A stretch of DNA of 64,000 bases from Algoriphagus sp. NG3 (GTDB taxonomy: Bacteria; Bacteroidota; Bacteroidia; Cytophagales; Cyclobacteriaceae). Shown here in pieces: positions 16,499 to 26,197 of the stretch (position 1 is the first letter of the stretch; every line of letters starts with the position of its first letter). The notes beneath the pieces were generated by a model that worked only from the letters and a program-made list of their open reading frames with translations, was not told the DNA's origin and searched no databases. The stretch lies in the NCBI RefSeq assembly GCF_034119865.1, contig NZ_CP139421.1, positions 4,752,501 through 4,816,500 on the forward strand, in the 5' to 3' direction. A program made the position numbers and the translations under genes.

Positions 16499-17542
16499 AT
16501 GAATAACACGATAAGAACAGCCATAGTGGGCTTCGGCTCTGTGGCTGAGAAGATGCATGCCCCGCTAATCAAGGTATGCCCGGATCTGGAGCTTGTAGCT
16601 TCTGTGGAGCGACGAACCAACCGCTGCGAATCACTTTATCAGACCACAACTTTTAGGACTCTGGATGATTTACTTGCGGCAGACGTTGCTGATCTTGTCG
16701 TGATCACCACACCTAATGAATTCCATTTTCCTATGGCAAAGCAATGTCTGGAGGCCGGAAAACATGTGGTGGTGGATAAGCCGGTGACTATTTTTTCCCA
16801 GGAAGCAGAAGAATTGGATAAATTGGCTAAGGAGAAAGGTCTGATCTGTTCGGTTTTTCATAACCGCCGGTATGACGGGGATTTTATGACGCTGCAGAAG
16901 TTGGTCAGGGAAGGTGATCTCGGTGATTTGGTCTATCTGGAATCCCATTTTGACCGCTTCCGACCGGATGTCTCTGACAATTGGAGGGAGGCTCAGGTAG
17001 CTGGAAATGGAATCACTTTTGACCTTGGATCGCATCTTATAGATCAGGTCGTGTTGCTTTTTGGGCTTCCAAATTGGATTCAGGCAGATATCCGTAAGCA
17101 GCGAACTGGAGCCGTGGCGGATGATTATTTTGACATTATCCTCGATTATGGCTCGCTGAAAGCCAGAGTGACGGCAGGTGCATTGGTGAATGTGCGGACG
17201 CCGAAATTTCTGCTTTTAGGTAAAAACGGATCCTTTCAGAAATTTGGACTGGATGTACAGGAAGCCGCCTTCAAAGCCGGGGACAAGCCGGAAGGCCCAG
17301 CTTGGGGTGTGGAAACTGAGGAGAAGTGGGGAAAAATATTCCTCAATGAGGAAGTGAAAATGTATGAGACCATCCCGGGTGATTATAGGATTCTCTATCA
17401 AAATGTGGCTGATGCCATTTCAAAAGGGACTACTTTGGATATTACTATTCCACAGGCCATCAGTGTTTTGAAGATCATAGAGGCGTCTTTTAAGAGTTCC
17501 GAAGAAGGATGCCGCATAAGCAGATCTGAGGGAGGCTGGTGA
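16499..17542 (+). CDS. Gfo/Idh/MocA-family NAD(P)-dependent oxidoreductase
   Basis: The 347-residue protein has the N-terminal Rossmann fold with VGFGSVAEKMHAP (from residue 10) and the DKPVT motif (93-97) in the place of the EKP signature of this family, then the C-terminal alpha/beta domain with the HxxD-type helix (FDLGSHLIDQ). Members oxidise or reduce sugars, inositols or related compounds; the substrate cannot be told from the sequence. It is of normal length. It begins 2 bases after the response regulator stop, which suggests co-transcription, though a functional link is only inferred. No sugar transporter or other catabolic gene is close by. Confidence 0.9.
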   Translation: MNNTIRTAIVGFGSVAEKMHAPLIKVCPDLELVASVERRTNRCESLYQTTTFRTLDDLLAADVADLVVITTPNEFHFPMAKQCLEAGKHVVVDKPVTIFSQEAEELDKLAKEKGLICSVFHNRRYDGDFMTLQKLVREGDLGDLVYLESHFDRFRPDVSDNWREAQVAGNGITFDLGSHLIDQVVLLFGLPNWIQADIRKQRTGAVADDYFDIILDYGSLKARVTAGALVNVRTPKFLLLGKNGSFQKFGLDVQEAAFKAGDKPEGPAWGVETEEKWGKIFLNEEVKMYETIPGDYRILYQNVADAISKGTTLDITIPQAISVLKIIEASFKSSEEGCRISRSEGGW

Positions 17543-17599
17543 TTTTTAGGTTTTTTGGCTGATGATTTGGAAGATATGATTTCAATTAAAAATTGAATT

Positions 17600-18031
17600 A
17601 TGAAAAAATTACTACTTCTATCTTTTGCCCTTTTTGCATTTATATCTCTAGCAGAAGCTCAGATAAGTGCGGGAGTGAATCTTCAAAGTTCAGAAACTTT
17701 TGTTACCATAGGTACAGACCCTTCTAAGCAAATTTTCGGTGAGGGAAGAATCGGAACAGGCGGAGATATTGGAGTCGAACTAATGGGCGCTTACAATATT
17801 GTCAGAAAAGATGATGTGAACTTCTATTTAGGCCTTGGCCTAGGATTGGATGATGACCGTCACCGCCACGATCACGGCGATGATATATACATCACTATTC
17901 CATTTGGACTTCTGGTCACGCCATTTAATAGTAAAAATCTCGGTTTAGTGCTCGAAGCGGCACCCGTATTGGCTACCGATCATGGGGATTATTTCCGTGC
18001 CGGGTTTGGATTTAAATACACCTTTAGATAA
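17600..18031 (+). CDS. Small outer-membrane beta-barrel-like protein
   Basis: The 143-residue product starts with a clear signal peptide (KKLLLLSFALFAFISLAEAQ, cleavage after about residue 20). The rest alternates polar and hydrophobic residues in short strands with Gly-rich turns and ends in an aromatic-Arg terminus (FGFKYTFR), as in small outer-membrane barrel proteins of Bacteroidota. A histidine- and aspartate-rich patch (DDDRHRHDHGDD, near residue 90) could bind metal ions, which is inference. It is followed by a hairpin shared with the convergent gene. Confidence 0.75.
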   Translation: MKKLLLLSFALFAFISLAEAQISAGVNLQSSETFVTIGTDPSKQIFGEGRIGTGGDIGVELMGAYNIVRKDDVNFYLGLGLGLDDDRHRHDHGDDIYITIPFGLLVTPFNSKNLGLVLEAAPVLATDHGDYFRAGFGFKYTFR

Positions 18032-18056
18032 AACAATAAAACCACCAACAACCAAA

Positions 18057-18088
18057 AAAAGGTCAACCTAGCAATGGGTTGACCTTTT
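18057..18088. terminator. Bidirectional terminator between two convergent genes
   Basis: Stem AAAAGGTCAACC paired with GGTTGACCTTTT with a short loop, flanked by A and T runs on the two sides; it can end transcription from either direction. Confidence 0.75.
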
Positions 18089-18105
18089 AATTTTTCTGGA
18101 GATTT

Positions 18106-18782
18106 TTACTTGTTGTTTAAGAAAAAGGAGACACCCAGGTTGATGGAGGAAGTATTGAGGCCAAAGGAGAAAGAATCGTAGTTTGGGGATGACTGATTTT
18201 GTTTTCCTGTGGTGAAAGAGACCAGATTCGTGGAGAGCTCCAGTGCAAGCCAGTTTTTGGGGAAATATGCCAGCCCTGCAGATAAGTTTGTCTGGTACTC
18301 CGTGTACTTTGCTTCATTCTCACTGGAAGTTCCTTGGGAAGAATTAAATATAGCGTTATTAGTACCCCAAATAGCCCCACTGATCAATTCTCCAAACACA
18401 GAAAATTTATCCCCAAGGGGAAAATATTTTCTTGCAAATAGTGCAGCTCCAAATGCATCGTAAGCAATAATCTGTTCTTCAATCGTTGAGCTAGAGCTAG
18501 TTGATGAAACACTTTTTCTTGTAGTTTCACCTGTATTGAATGTAAGTGCTGTGCCTATGACCCAATTATTACCTATGGCATACCCAAATCTTGGGTTGAA
18601 AAGGAAATCTTTCGAATCATCATTGATGGCGTGACATTAGGGAGCATTCCTATTAGTTGCTCTGAGTTTGAATTGTTGAAATTCACATTTCCTCCCAGCA
18701 TTATACTTCCTTTTTCGATTTGGGCATAGACTGCGAAATAAAAGAGTTGGAAAGCAAGTAGTCCAAGTAATAACTTTTTCAT
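18106..18782 (-). pseudogene. Frameshifted outer-membrane beta-barrel protein
   Basis: The gene begins at 18782 with a signal peptide (MKKLLLGLLAFQLFYFAVYA) and a mature start IEKGSIMLGGNVNF, typical of a small outer-membrane barrel protein. This frame stops at 18573. A second frame resumes near 18635 with NDDSKDFLFNPRFGYAIG, continues through strand-like segments and ends NLGVSFFLNNK at 18106. Together they make one protein of about 220 residues. The switch lies around 18620-18640, next to a short ATGATGATT run, and needs a single-base or two-base indel. Either the gene is inactive or the read contains an error. The annotation as one broken gene is well supported because the two halves fit end to end. 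Confidence 0.75.
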
Positions 18783-18898
18783 TGTTAAAAGGTTTAGTTT
18801 AGATTTTAAGGTTGCTCGGCTCTGTGAATTATTTAGTTGTATGAGTTTTGATAAACTTGAAGTCTTTCATTTTTCTGCGGGGATTCATTCATTTTACC

Positions 18899-18906
18899 TA
18901 TTTTTG
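18899..18906 (+). promoter_or_regulatory. Putative -7 promoter element of glyS
   Basis: TATTTTTG with 5 bases between it and the ATG of the glycyl-tRNA synthetase gene. Confidence 0.5.
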
Positions 18907-18911
18907 CGCCT

Positions 18912-20378
18912 ATGGCAAAAACTGAGACTCCTGCGGAAAACGCACAATTAAAAGATATTATTTCCCATGCCAAAGAGTATGGATTTGTTTACCCAAGTTC
19001 CGAGATCTACGATGGCTTACAGGCTGTGTATGATTATGGGGCTTACGGGGTTGAGTTGAAAAACAACCTGAAACGTCTGTGGTGGGAGACCATGACAAGG
19101 GTTCAGGATAATATAGTAGGCATCGATGCCGCGATCTTTATGCATCCTACTACATGGAAAGCTTCCGGACATGTGGACAGCTTCAACGATCCTATGATCG
19201 ATAACAAGGATTCCAAGAAGCGTTACCGCGCGGATGTGTTGGTAGAGGAGCATGCAGCGGTTTTTGAAAGAGCGGGCGACGTGGCGAAAGCGAATGAATT
19301 GACAGGCGCTTTGGCGAGATTGCTGGAAGATGAAGATCTTGCAGGTGTGAGGGATCTCATCGTAAATGAAGGCATCAAATGCCCGATCAGCGGGACGACC
19401 AATTGGACAGAAGTACGCCAGTTCAATTTGATGTTTTCCACCCAGGTGGGCTCTGTTGCGGAGGATTCTACGACTATTTACCTGAGGCCAGAGACCGCTC
19501 AGGGTATTTTTGTCAATTTCCTGAACGTGCAGAAAACCGCTAGGATGAAGGTCCCTTTCGGAATTGCCCAGATCGGCAAGGCTTTTCGAAATGAGATTGT
19601 TGCCCGTCAGTTTATTTTCAGAATGCGTGAATTTGAGCAGATGGAGATGCAGTTCTTTGTGCGCCCCGGTACTGAGCTGGAATGGTATCAGAAATGGGCT
19701 GATATGCGGATGAAATGGCATTTGGCACTGGGAACCCCTGCTGAAAAGCTGAGAAAGCACGACCATGAGAAACTTGCCCACTACGCAAATGCGGCAATGG
19801 ATATAGAGTTTGACTTCCCATTTGGCTTCAAAGAAGTGGAAGGAATCCACTCCAGAACTGACTTTGATCTGAAGTCCCATCAGGAATTCTCCAGAAAGAA
19901 GCAGCAGTACTTTGACCCGGAAGTAAATCAGAATTACATCCCGTATGTGATCGAGACATCCATCGGAGCTGATCGCTTGTTCTTATTGACGCTTTGCAAT
20001 GCCTATACTGAGGAAAAAACAGAGGAGAAGAGCAGAACTTATCTGAAGCTTCATCCGGCGATCGCCCCGGTAAAAGCGGCTATCCTCCCTATCACGAAAA
20101 AAGATGGTCTGCCTGAAAAGGGCCAGGAGATCGTGGAGTTGCTGAAATATGATTTCAATATCATCTATGAAGATGCTGCCTCGATCGGTAAGCGCTATGC
20201 AAGACAGGACCTGATCGGGACACCGTTCTGTATCGCGGTGGATCACCAGACTTTGGAGGATAATACCGTGACTATCCGTCACCGGGATACCACTGAGCAG
20301 GAAAGAGTTGCTATCTCCGAGCTTCATGGAAGAATCGCTGAGGCGACTAGCTTTAGACGGATTTTTGAAAAGTTGTAA
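18912..20378 (+). CDS. glyS: Glycyl-tRNA synthetase, homodimeric type
   Basis: The enzyme attaches glycine to tRNA-Gly. It is the single-chain class II form (glyQS type), 488 residues. Class II motif 2 is visible as FRNEIVARQFIFRMREFEQMEMQ in two overlapping pieces around residues 220-245, motif 3 as GADRLFLLTL near 355, and the C-terminal anticodon-binding domain spans about 385-488. A TATTTTTG promoter element 5 bases before the ATG fixes the start. It is followed by a strong terminator and so is transcribed alone. Confidence 0.96.
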   Translation: MAKTETPAENAQLKDIISHAKEYGFVYPSSEIYDGLQAVYDYGAYGVELKNNLKRLWWETMTRVQDNIVGIDAAIFMHPTTWKASGHVDSFNDPMIDNKDSKKRYRADVLVEEHAAVFERAGDVAKANELTGALARLLEDEDLAGVRDLIVNEGIKCPISGTTNWTEVRQFNLMFSTQVGSVAEDSTTIYLRPETAQGIFVNFLNVQKTARMKVPFGIAQIGKAFRNEIVARQFIFRMREFEQMEMQFFVRPGTELEWYQKWADMRMKWHLALGTPAEKLRKHDHEKLAHYANAAMDIEFDFPFGFKEVEGIHSRTDFDLKSHQEFSRKKQQYFDPEVNQNYIPYVIETSIGADRLFLLTLCNAYTEEKTEEKSRTYLKLHPAIAPVKAAILPITKKDGLPEKGQEIVELLKYDFNIIYEDAASIGKRYARQDLIGTPFCIAVDHQTLEDNTVTIRHRDTTEQERVAISELHGRIAEATSFRRIFEKL

Positions 20379-20397
20379 AAGTTTGAAATTCCCACAC

Positions 20398-20432
20398 AAA
20401 AACCTTCTAGGAGTGATCCAGGAAGGTTTTTT
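20398..20432 (+). terminator. Intrinsic terminator of glyS
   Basis: Stem AAAAACCTTC paired with GAAGGTTTTT, extended inward by further pairs to a GTGA loop, ending in a T run, 20 bases after the stop codon. Confidence 0.8.
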
Positions 20433-20762
20433 GCTTTTAGTCAAAAACTAGCTGAGTCCAAATCGTTTTACTTTCTACTGCTGTAAGAGATTCATATCCA
20501 GTATTTTGAAAGTCAATTCTAATCCAAACAGACATGGCTCAAGCGTCACATAGAGAGATGATTATCTATCAAGTGAGTTCCACTCCATATCCTTCGTCAA
20601 GGGACAGGTTATGGCCATTAAAAAACAATTATAAATACATAAAATAATAGAAATGTTGAGAATTACACGTTTTTCACATAAGTGTAGTTAGGTTATCATT
20701 AGCAAAAATTACAGGCAGTAATTGCTAAAAAAAACAGAAATATATAGCTGTAGATAGTATTT
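20433..20762. other. Gene-free stretch
   Basis: No gene or clear structure seen. The right half is AT-rich and lies beyond the stop codon of the minus-strand lipoprotein gene. Confidence 0.5.
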
Positions 20763-21101
20763 TCATTTAATCCACAAAGCTCCATCCCGTTCATTTCTCA
20801 AGGTAGAATTATCCACATAACTAAAAACCAGCTGATCGATGATTTCATCGGCTTTGGCTACGATTATTTTCTCACCCCGGATCTTATAGGAAGTTCTATA
20901 TATTATGTCTCCGCTGGGTAATACGTCTGCTACACCATCCGCAGATAAAGTAATAAAGCTTCCGCAGTTATATTCAGGATTAGCCTCAGGATCGCAACCT
21001 TCAGGGATAAAGGAATAGGTGCCTAATAGATCAGGCTCATCCAATTTGTCACAGGAGAAGAAAATAAATCCCACTAAAGAAAATATGAGTAATCGTTTCA
21101 T
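20763..21101 (-). CDS. Small lipoprotein, hypothetical
   Basis: The 112-residue precursor has a signal peptide of about 16 residues ending in a lipobox with Cys17 (IFFSC), so it should be lipid-anchored. The mature part, about 95 residues, has the look of a small beta-sandwich or lipocalin-like fold (LLGTYSF near the start, as in Bacteroidota lipocalin-like lipoproteins) with two further Cys residues (GCDPEANPEYNCGSF) that could form a disulphide. Family and function are not known. It is divergent from the carotenoid desaturase gene. Confidence 0.75.
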   Translation of the reverse strand: MKRLLIFSLVGFIFFSCDKLDEPDLLGTYSFIPEGCDPEANPEYNCGSFITLSADGVADVLPSGDIIYRTSYKIRGEKIIVAKADEIIDQLVFSYVDNSTLRNERDGALWIK

Positions 21102-21206
21102 AAAAAATAAGTTACATACACTATACTCTACGGAAAATGATAAGTATTTGCTACAAAAAATCTAACATTTCTTAAAAATAGTAGTTTAGTGGTTGGAAAA
21201 ATATCA

Positions 21207-22673
21207 ATGACTAATAAGGCTCTAATCATAGGCTCCGGTATTGCCGGCATTGCTTCAGCTATCCGATTGGCTGTTAAAGGCTTTCAAGTGGAAGTATTTG
21301 AGGCGAATTCTTACCCAGGAGGTAAGCTAAGCGAAATCAGGATTGGAGATTACAGATTCGATGCGGGGCCTTCCCTTTTTACACTACCGGAGCTGGTAGA
21401 TGAGCTGTTCCAATTGGCCGGGAATAACCCGAAAGATTACTTTGGCTATGAAAAGCTGGATGTGACGTGCCGGTATTTCTGGGAAGATGGGACAAAATTG
21501 AATGCGTATTCCGATCTCAACAGTTTTGCGGAAGAAGTGCAGACAAAGCTAGGAGAGCCTGCCTCAAATATCCGGGAAGCACTCCGTAGCTCCGCTTTTA
21601 TCTATGATAGCTTGGCTCCGCTATTTATGAATCGCTCCCTTCATAAAGTGGATACTTGGACAAATCCCCACGCCCTAAAATCTTATCTGAGAATGGGAAA
21701 ATTGGGCATTTTCTCTACCATGAATGAGGCAAACAGAAAACAATTTTCCCATCCAAAATTGGTGCAGCTCTTCAATCGATACGCTACATACAATGGCTCA
21801 AATCCATTTGAAACTCCGGCCACGCTAAATATTATTCCACATCTGGAATTTAACATCGGTGCCTTTTTTCCCAAAAAAGGAATGCATGATATCACAATGA
21901 GTTTATATAAACTGTCTAGGGAGCTTGGGGTGAATTATTATTTTGGACAGAAAGTCGAAAAGGTAATAGTCGAAGATGGCGAGGCAAAAGGAATTAGAGT
22001 AAAAGGAAAGGATCGCTTTGCGGATCTGGTGGTGAACAATATGGATATGGTGAATGCTTACAAGACGATTCTCAAAGGTCAGAAGCAACCCAAACTTCTG
22101 CTCAATCAACCCAAATCGAGTTCCGCACTTATTTTTTATTGGGGAATCAAGCGGGATTTTCCCGAGCTTGACCTTCATAATATTTTCTTTTCTGATAATT
22201 ACCCGCTGGAATTCGAGCATATTTTCAAAAGAGGGGCGGTCTACGATGACCCGACGATTTATGTCAACATCACTTCTACTCACAAGCCCGATGACGCTCC
22301 TGCAGGCTGTATGAATTGGTTTACGATGATCAACGTGCCGAATAATCAAGGACAGGATTGGGATGCAATGATAGCTGAGGCCAAGAGGAATATCATCCAT
22401 AAGCTCAATAGAATCCTTAAAACAGACGTGGAATCACTGATCGATGTAGAGGAAATTCTAGATCCACGGACAATAGAATCCAAGACCTCGAGTGCCCAGG
22501 GAGCACTGTATGGTAATAGCTCAAACAATAAATTCGCCGCTTTCCTGAGACATGCAAATTATTCTTCCTCGGTCAAAAACCTGTACTTCTGTGGAGGATC
22601 AGTCCATCCAGGCGGAGGAATTCCGCTTTGTTTGCTATCGGCAAAGATTATGAGTGAGATGATTGAAAGTTAG
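21207..22673 (+). CDS. crtD: Carotenoid desaturase, CrtD/CrtI family
   Basis: A phytoene-desaturase-type FAD enzyme of 488 residues. The N-terminal dinucleotide-binding motif is GSGIAGIASA (residues 9-18), followed by EANSYPGGKLSE and DAGPSLFTLPEL, and the C-terminal FAD-contact motif is FCGGSVHPGGGIPL near 465. The overall wording of these motifs resembles the 1-hydroxycarotenoid 3,4-desaturase (CrtD) of flavobacteria more than the phytoene desaturase CrtI, so it probably works late in synthesis of an acyclic or monocyclic carotenoid such as a saproxanthin- or flexixanthin-like pigment. That subfamily call is from memory of the family and less certain than the family itself. No other carotenoid gene is in the window. 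The frame could begin at a GTG at 21189. Confidence 0.8.
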   Translation: MTNKALIIGSGIAGIASAIRLAVKGFQVEVFEANSYPGGKLSEIRIGDYRFDAGPSLFTLPELVDELFQLAGNNPKDYFGYEKLDVTCRYFWEDGTKLNAYSDLNSFAEEVQTKLGEPASNIREALRSSAFIYDSLAPLFMNRSLHKVDTWTNPHALKSYLRMGKLGIFSTMNEANRKQFSHPKLVQLFNRYATYNGSNPFETPATLNIIPHLEFNIGAFFPKKGMHDITMSLYKLSRELGVNYYFGQKVEKVIVEDGEAKGIRVKGKDRFADLVVNNMDMVNAYKTILKGQKQPKLLLNQPKSSSALIFYWGIKRDFPELDLHNIFFSDNYPLEFEHIFKRGAVYDDPTIYVNITSTHKPDDAPAGCMNWFTMINVPNNQGQDWDAMIAEAKRNIIHKLNRILKTDVESLIDVEEILDPRTIESKTSSAQGALYGNSSNNKFAAFLRHANYSSSVKNLYFCGGSVHPGGGIPLCLLSAKIMSEMIES

Positions 22674-23105
22674 TAGGCAGTATTTAGTCGCCGAAAGCCA
22701 AATAATCGTTGGCGCAGTCCCATGACCGGCCTGCAGTAGGCAAGCTTGTGCCATTTTCACTGATCCCCTCTTACCACCAGCTTCTTTAAGACTCTTGACA
22801 CTACCTCTAGCTCCTGAATATTCTCATACCCCGTTTTAACTGAGCTCTTGGTGCCTTGATGTCTTTTCTTACCAAGCCATGACAGACTGGCCTTTGATTC
22901 TTTGCCGTTTAAAAAACTCCGCTACTCACAGAATTCCTTATATTCATATTCTTTAATATGTATAATGTATACCGCTTTTCTGCCAGTAAAAGAATCATGG
23001 GATTCGGAAAACACTAGTGCCTCTTCGGTTTCCTGTCTTCCTTCCTGTAAAGCAAAGAAAACATGGCTACTGGTATCATTGCGGATAATCATATTCTTTA
23101 ATTTA
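22674..23105. other. Gene-free stretch
   Basis: About 430 bases with no supported gene on either strand. An in-frame extension of the downstream gene reaches back to 22902 but lacks a signal peptide and reads like non-coding DNA. No hairpin or promoter element is clear. Confidence 0.45.
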
Positions 23106-25925
23106 ATGGTTCGTATGCAAAAAGTTTATGGTCTTTTTTTAATCGGGATGCTGCTAAGCGCACAGCTTTTTTCCCAAACCTGGATCAGAATGCAAAGCTG
23201 GGGACTTGATCTGGAAGGGATCACTTGGGTAGATGAAAATCTGGGCTTTGCTGTAGGTGAAAACCTTATTATCCGTACTCGTGATGGAGGGACTACTTGG
23301 GAAGAACTTCCTGTAAGTTTTGAAGGAAAACTACTGGATGTAGTCTTTTATGATGAGACTACTGGAGTGGCCGTAGGTGAAAATGGTTTGATTCTCAAAA
23401 CCAAGGATTCAGGAAATTCCTGGAATCAAATACCCTCTGGAGGTACCCAGGCCATAAGCAGCATAACGCTTTCCAGTGATGGAAATTTAATAGCCACCTC
23501 AGCAGGGGGGCAAATTTTACGCTCCACTTCTCGCGGAGACTCCTGGACCAAAATCCCGTCTGGCACTTCCCAAAATTTAAACGACATAAAATTTATCAAT
23601 GCTGACACGGCTTATATCGTAGGTAATCAAGGGATAATCCTGAGAAGCTATGATGGAGGAAATAAGTGGAGTTCATTAAACACCGGATTATCAGCTGATC
23701 TTAATGGAGTTGCTTTTTCCACCCCTCTGATCGGCTACGTCGTAGGAGCTGGAGGAGCTATACTAAAAACCATCGATGGAGGGGAAAACTGGACGATGCA
23801 GACTTCCCCTGTGACGACAAATTTACAGAAAGTCGCTATTAGTCCTCTGGACATCCGCATCATCACAGTGGTAGGTGAAGCGGCTACGGCTCTTAGATCT
23901 ACTAATTCCGGGGCTTCTTTTGGCAAAGCCAATCTGGGCACCACCAACACCAGAAATGTCAATGCCCTGGCATTTAAGCCATCAAGTAACCTCGTCTTCA
24001 GCGTAGGTCAGGATGGTTACCTTATTTCCTCCACCAATGCCGGCAGCAACTATAGTCAGCGACTGGCGGGCATCCGTAATGACTTTACAGGAACCGACTT
24101 CAAATCAGACCGGATCGGACATACCACGGGACAGCGTGGAGCAGATTATGTGACAAGCAATGGAGCAACTAGCCTGGTGTACAGGCCTGTTCCAGAGGAA
24201 ATTGATATTGTAAGCATGGGGTTCTGGAGCACATCAGTAGGATACGTCGGAGCTGCTTCCGGTAAAATCTACAGAACCGGCAACAGCGGGGCTTCCTGGG
24301 TGCCAATTCAAGTGCAGACCTCTGATACTATTACCGGGTTTTATCTTTTTGCGGCATCGGTGTTATATGTTACCGGCACCAATGGCTTTATCGCCAGAAC
24401 ATCGGATTCCGGCGCAACCTGGGATGCGGCGGGGATAAAATCAAATACCTCTGAGAATCTCCGGGACATCACATTCTTTGACGATCAAGTCGGATTTGCC
24501 ATAGGAGAGAAGGGACAGATCAGCTGGTCCCGTGGAGGAGACAACTGGGAGAATCTGCCAAAATTTACCACAGAAAACCTGAATGCTTTGGCCAAGCTAG
24601 ACACAAGCACGGCAATCATAATAGGAGATGCAGGAACTATACTTAAGTCTGGGGATAAAGCAAAAACTTGGAGAAAGATCGATATCCCATTTACTGAAAA
24701 CCTCACATCTGTGGATTTTTGGGATGAAAACATAGGATTTGTGTCTGGAGACAATGGTCTTGTACTTCAGACTAAGGATGGGGGAGAGTCCTGGGTGAGG
24801 ATACCAAGTGGGACCAGTAGAAACCTCACCGGCATCAGTGTAGGCACTCCCACCGTAGCATTTGCGGTGGGGGATCATGGCACAATTTTGAAATATGAAT
24901 GTATTCCACCTTCAGACTTAAGTGCTATTATAGGAGAGAGTCAATCCTGCCTTACCATAGGTAAATATTCCATTTCCAATGAAATGCTTCCGGGAGCTGA
25001 ATTCGTGTGGAGAGCTGATGGAGGGGAAATTATTTCAGGTCAGGGAACCAACGAAATAGAAGTGCTATGGAAATCAGTGGGAAGAAACGGGGTGTATGTA
25101 AGTATGGAGAATTTCTGTGGAAACGGTAAAACATCGGTCATAGAGGTGCTAGTATCAACACTTCCTACGAATAATAACTCCATCGAGGGCAATGGCACCG
25201 TTTGCCTGGAAGCAACAGAAATTTATTCATTGCCTGATTCAGCGGGGATAAGCTATTCTTGGGAGATAGATGGCGGCGAAGTTCTTCAAGGGCAAGGAAC
25301 TTCCCAGATTCAGGTAAAATGGCTTACCTCTGGTAACCAAAACATACAGGTGATTCAGCAAAATGCCTGTGGCAAAGCTGATCCGATTACAAAGGCCATT
25401 ACTGTCAATATGCCTCCTGAGCAACCGGGAGAAATAGCAGGGCCAACTCAAACCGGTCTTTGGGAAACAGTTTATGAAATCCCGGTCCAGGAAAACATAA
25501 ACTTCAAATGGGCTATATCAGGAGAGGGAGGAAGTGTAAAAATGGGACAGGGAACGGAAAAAGTAACAGTCCAGTGGCAAAAAGAAGGGGATTTCCAGCT
25601 TAGTGTCACTCCCGAAAACGCATGCAATGAAGGAGCAGCCCGTATTCTTGATGTGAACGTAAACGTGATCACTTCATTGCCAGAAAAAGAGGATATGAAT
25701 GTCCGTGTGTTTCCCAATCCTTCATCAGGAACACTTATGGTGGAGCTGGGTAATGCCAATTATAAAAGCCTTCAGGTGATCAACTCATTTGGACAGCTGA
25801 TCCAGGTTGTAGAAATACCTTCAGGAACCAAGGAAGTCAGGCTTGAACATTTACCGAAGGGGATGATTTTGCTACAATTTAATACTGGGTCGAATCTGAT
25901 GCAGCGAAAGGTGATTGTAAATTAA
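23106..25925 (+). CDS. Secreted YCF48-type beta-propeller protein with T9SS sorting tail
   Basis: A large exported protein of about 939 residues. It has a signal peptide (about residues 1-24, ending LFSQ). Residues 30-600 are repeated blades of the YCF48/BNR type, seen as many copies of SxDGGxxW-like turns (TRDGGTTW, TKDSGNSW, TIDGGENW, TKDGGESW), probably forming one or two propellers. Residues about 600-860 are three Ig/PKD-like repeats, each with a GQGTxxxxVxW motif and paired Cys residues. The last 75 residues carry the RVFPNPSSGTL start and VIVN end of a type A type IX secretion sorting domain. It is therefore expected to be secreted or surface-attached. Its ligand is unknown. The ATG at 23106 (or 23115) is chosen because it leads straight into the signal peptide. 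Confidence 0.88.
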   Translation: MVRMQKVYGLFLIGMLLSAQLFSQTWIRMQSWGLDLEGITWVDENLGFAVGENLIIRTRDGGTTWEELPVSFEGKLLDVVFYDETTGVAVGENGLILKTKDSGNSWNQIPSGGTQAISSITLSSDGNLIATSAGGQILRSTSRGDSWTKIPSGTSQNLNDIKFINADTAYIVGNQGIILRSYDGGNKWSSLNTGLSADLNGVAFSTPLIGYVVGAGGAILKTIDGGENWTMQTSPVTTNLQKVAISPLDIRIITVVGEAATALRSTNSGASFGKANLGTTNTRNVNALAFKPSSNLVFSVGQDGYLISSTNAGSNYSQRLAGIRNDFTGTDFKSDRIGHTTGQRGADYVTSNGATSLVYRPVPEEIDIVSMGFWSTSVGYVGAASGKIYRTGNSGASWVPIQVQTSDTITGFYLFAASVLYVTGTNGFIARTSDSGATWDAAGIKSNTSENLRDITFFDDQVGFAIGEKGQISWSRGGDNWENLPKFTTENLNALAKLDTSTAIIIGDAGTILKSGDKAKTWRKIDIPFTENLTSVDFWDENIGFVSGDNGLVLQTKDGGESWVRIPSGTSRNLTGISVGTPTVAFAVGDHGTILKYECIPPSDLSAIIGESQSCLTIGKYSISNEMLPGAEFVWRADGGEIISGQGTNEIEVLWKSVGRNGVYVSMENFCGNGKTSVIEVLVSTLPTNNNSIEGNGTVCLEATEIYSLPDSAGISYSWEIDGGEVLQGQGTSQIQVKWLTSGNQNIQVIQQNACGKADPITKAITVNMPPEQPGEIAGPTQTGLWETVYEIPVQENINFKWAISGEGGSVKMGQGTEKVTVQWQKEGDFQLSVTPENACNEGAARILDVNVNVITSLPEKEDMNVRVFPNPSSGTLMVELGNANYKSLQVINSFGQLIQVVEIPSGTKEVRLEHLPKGMILLQFNTGSNLMQRKVIVN

Positions 25926-26197
25926 TAGACTTAATTCTGCTTTAGAGAAGGTAATTGGTTTATGCCTTAATAAAAGAAATGTCGCCAAGCTTCTGGATTT
26001 GTAAGGCTCCTGCTATTATCAACTTCTCTTATTTGTCGTCCATGTCAGCCAAAGCACCCGTAGGTTTTTCTATAATAAAAGAACTTTCTGTTGCCTTACA
26101 TTATCTCTTAACAACATTCGTAGAAATCCAAACTAAGCCTTGAACTTTCTTTTTTGTAATTTAGGGATTTAACCACCTTAAAGCATTCGGAGGAAAC

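Noticed and set aside
19017..19880. 287-residue minus-strand frame opposite glyS
   Set aside because: Long, but fully antisense to glycyl-tRNA synthetase with no start signal or family resemblance.
25926..26197. Small frame at 25955-26143 before mrpA
   Set aside because: No start signal and it ends before the operon; the gap looks like promoter and leader DNA only.
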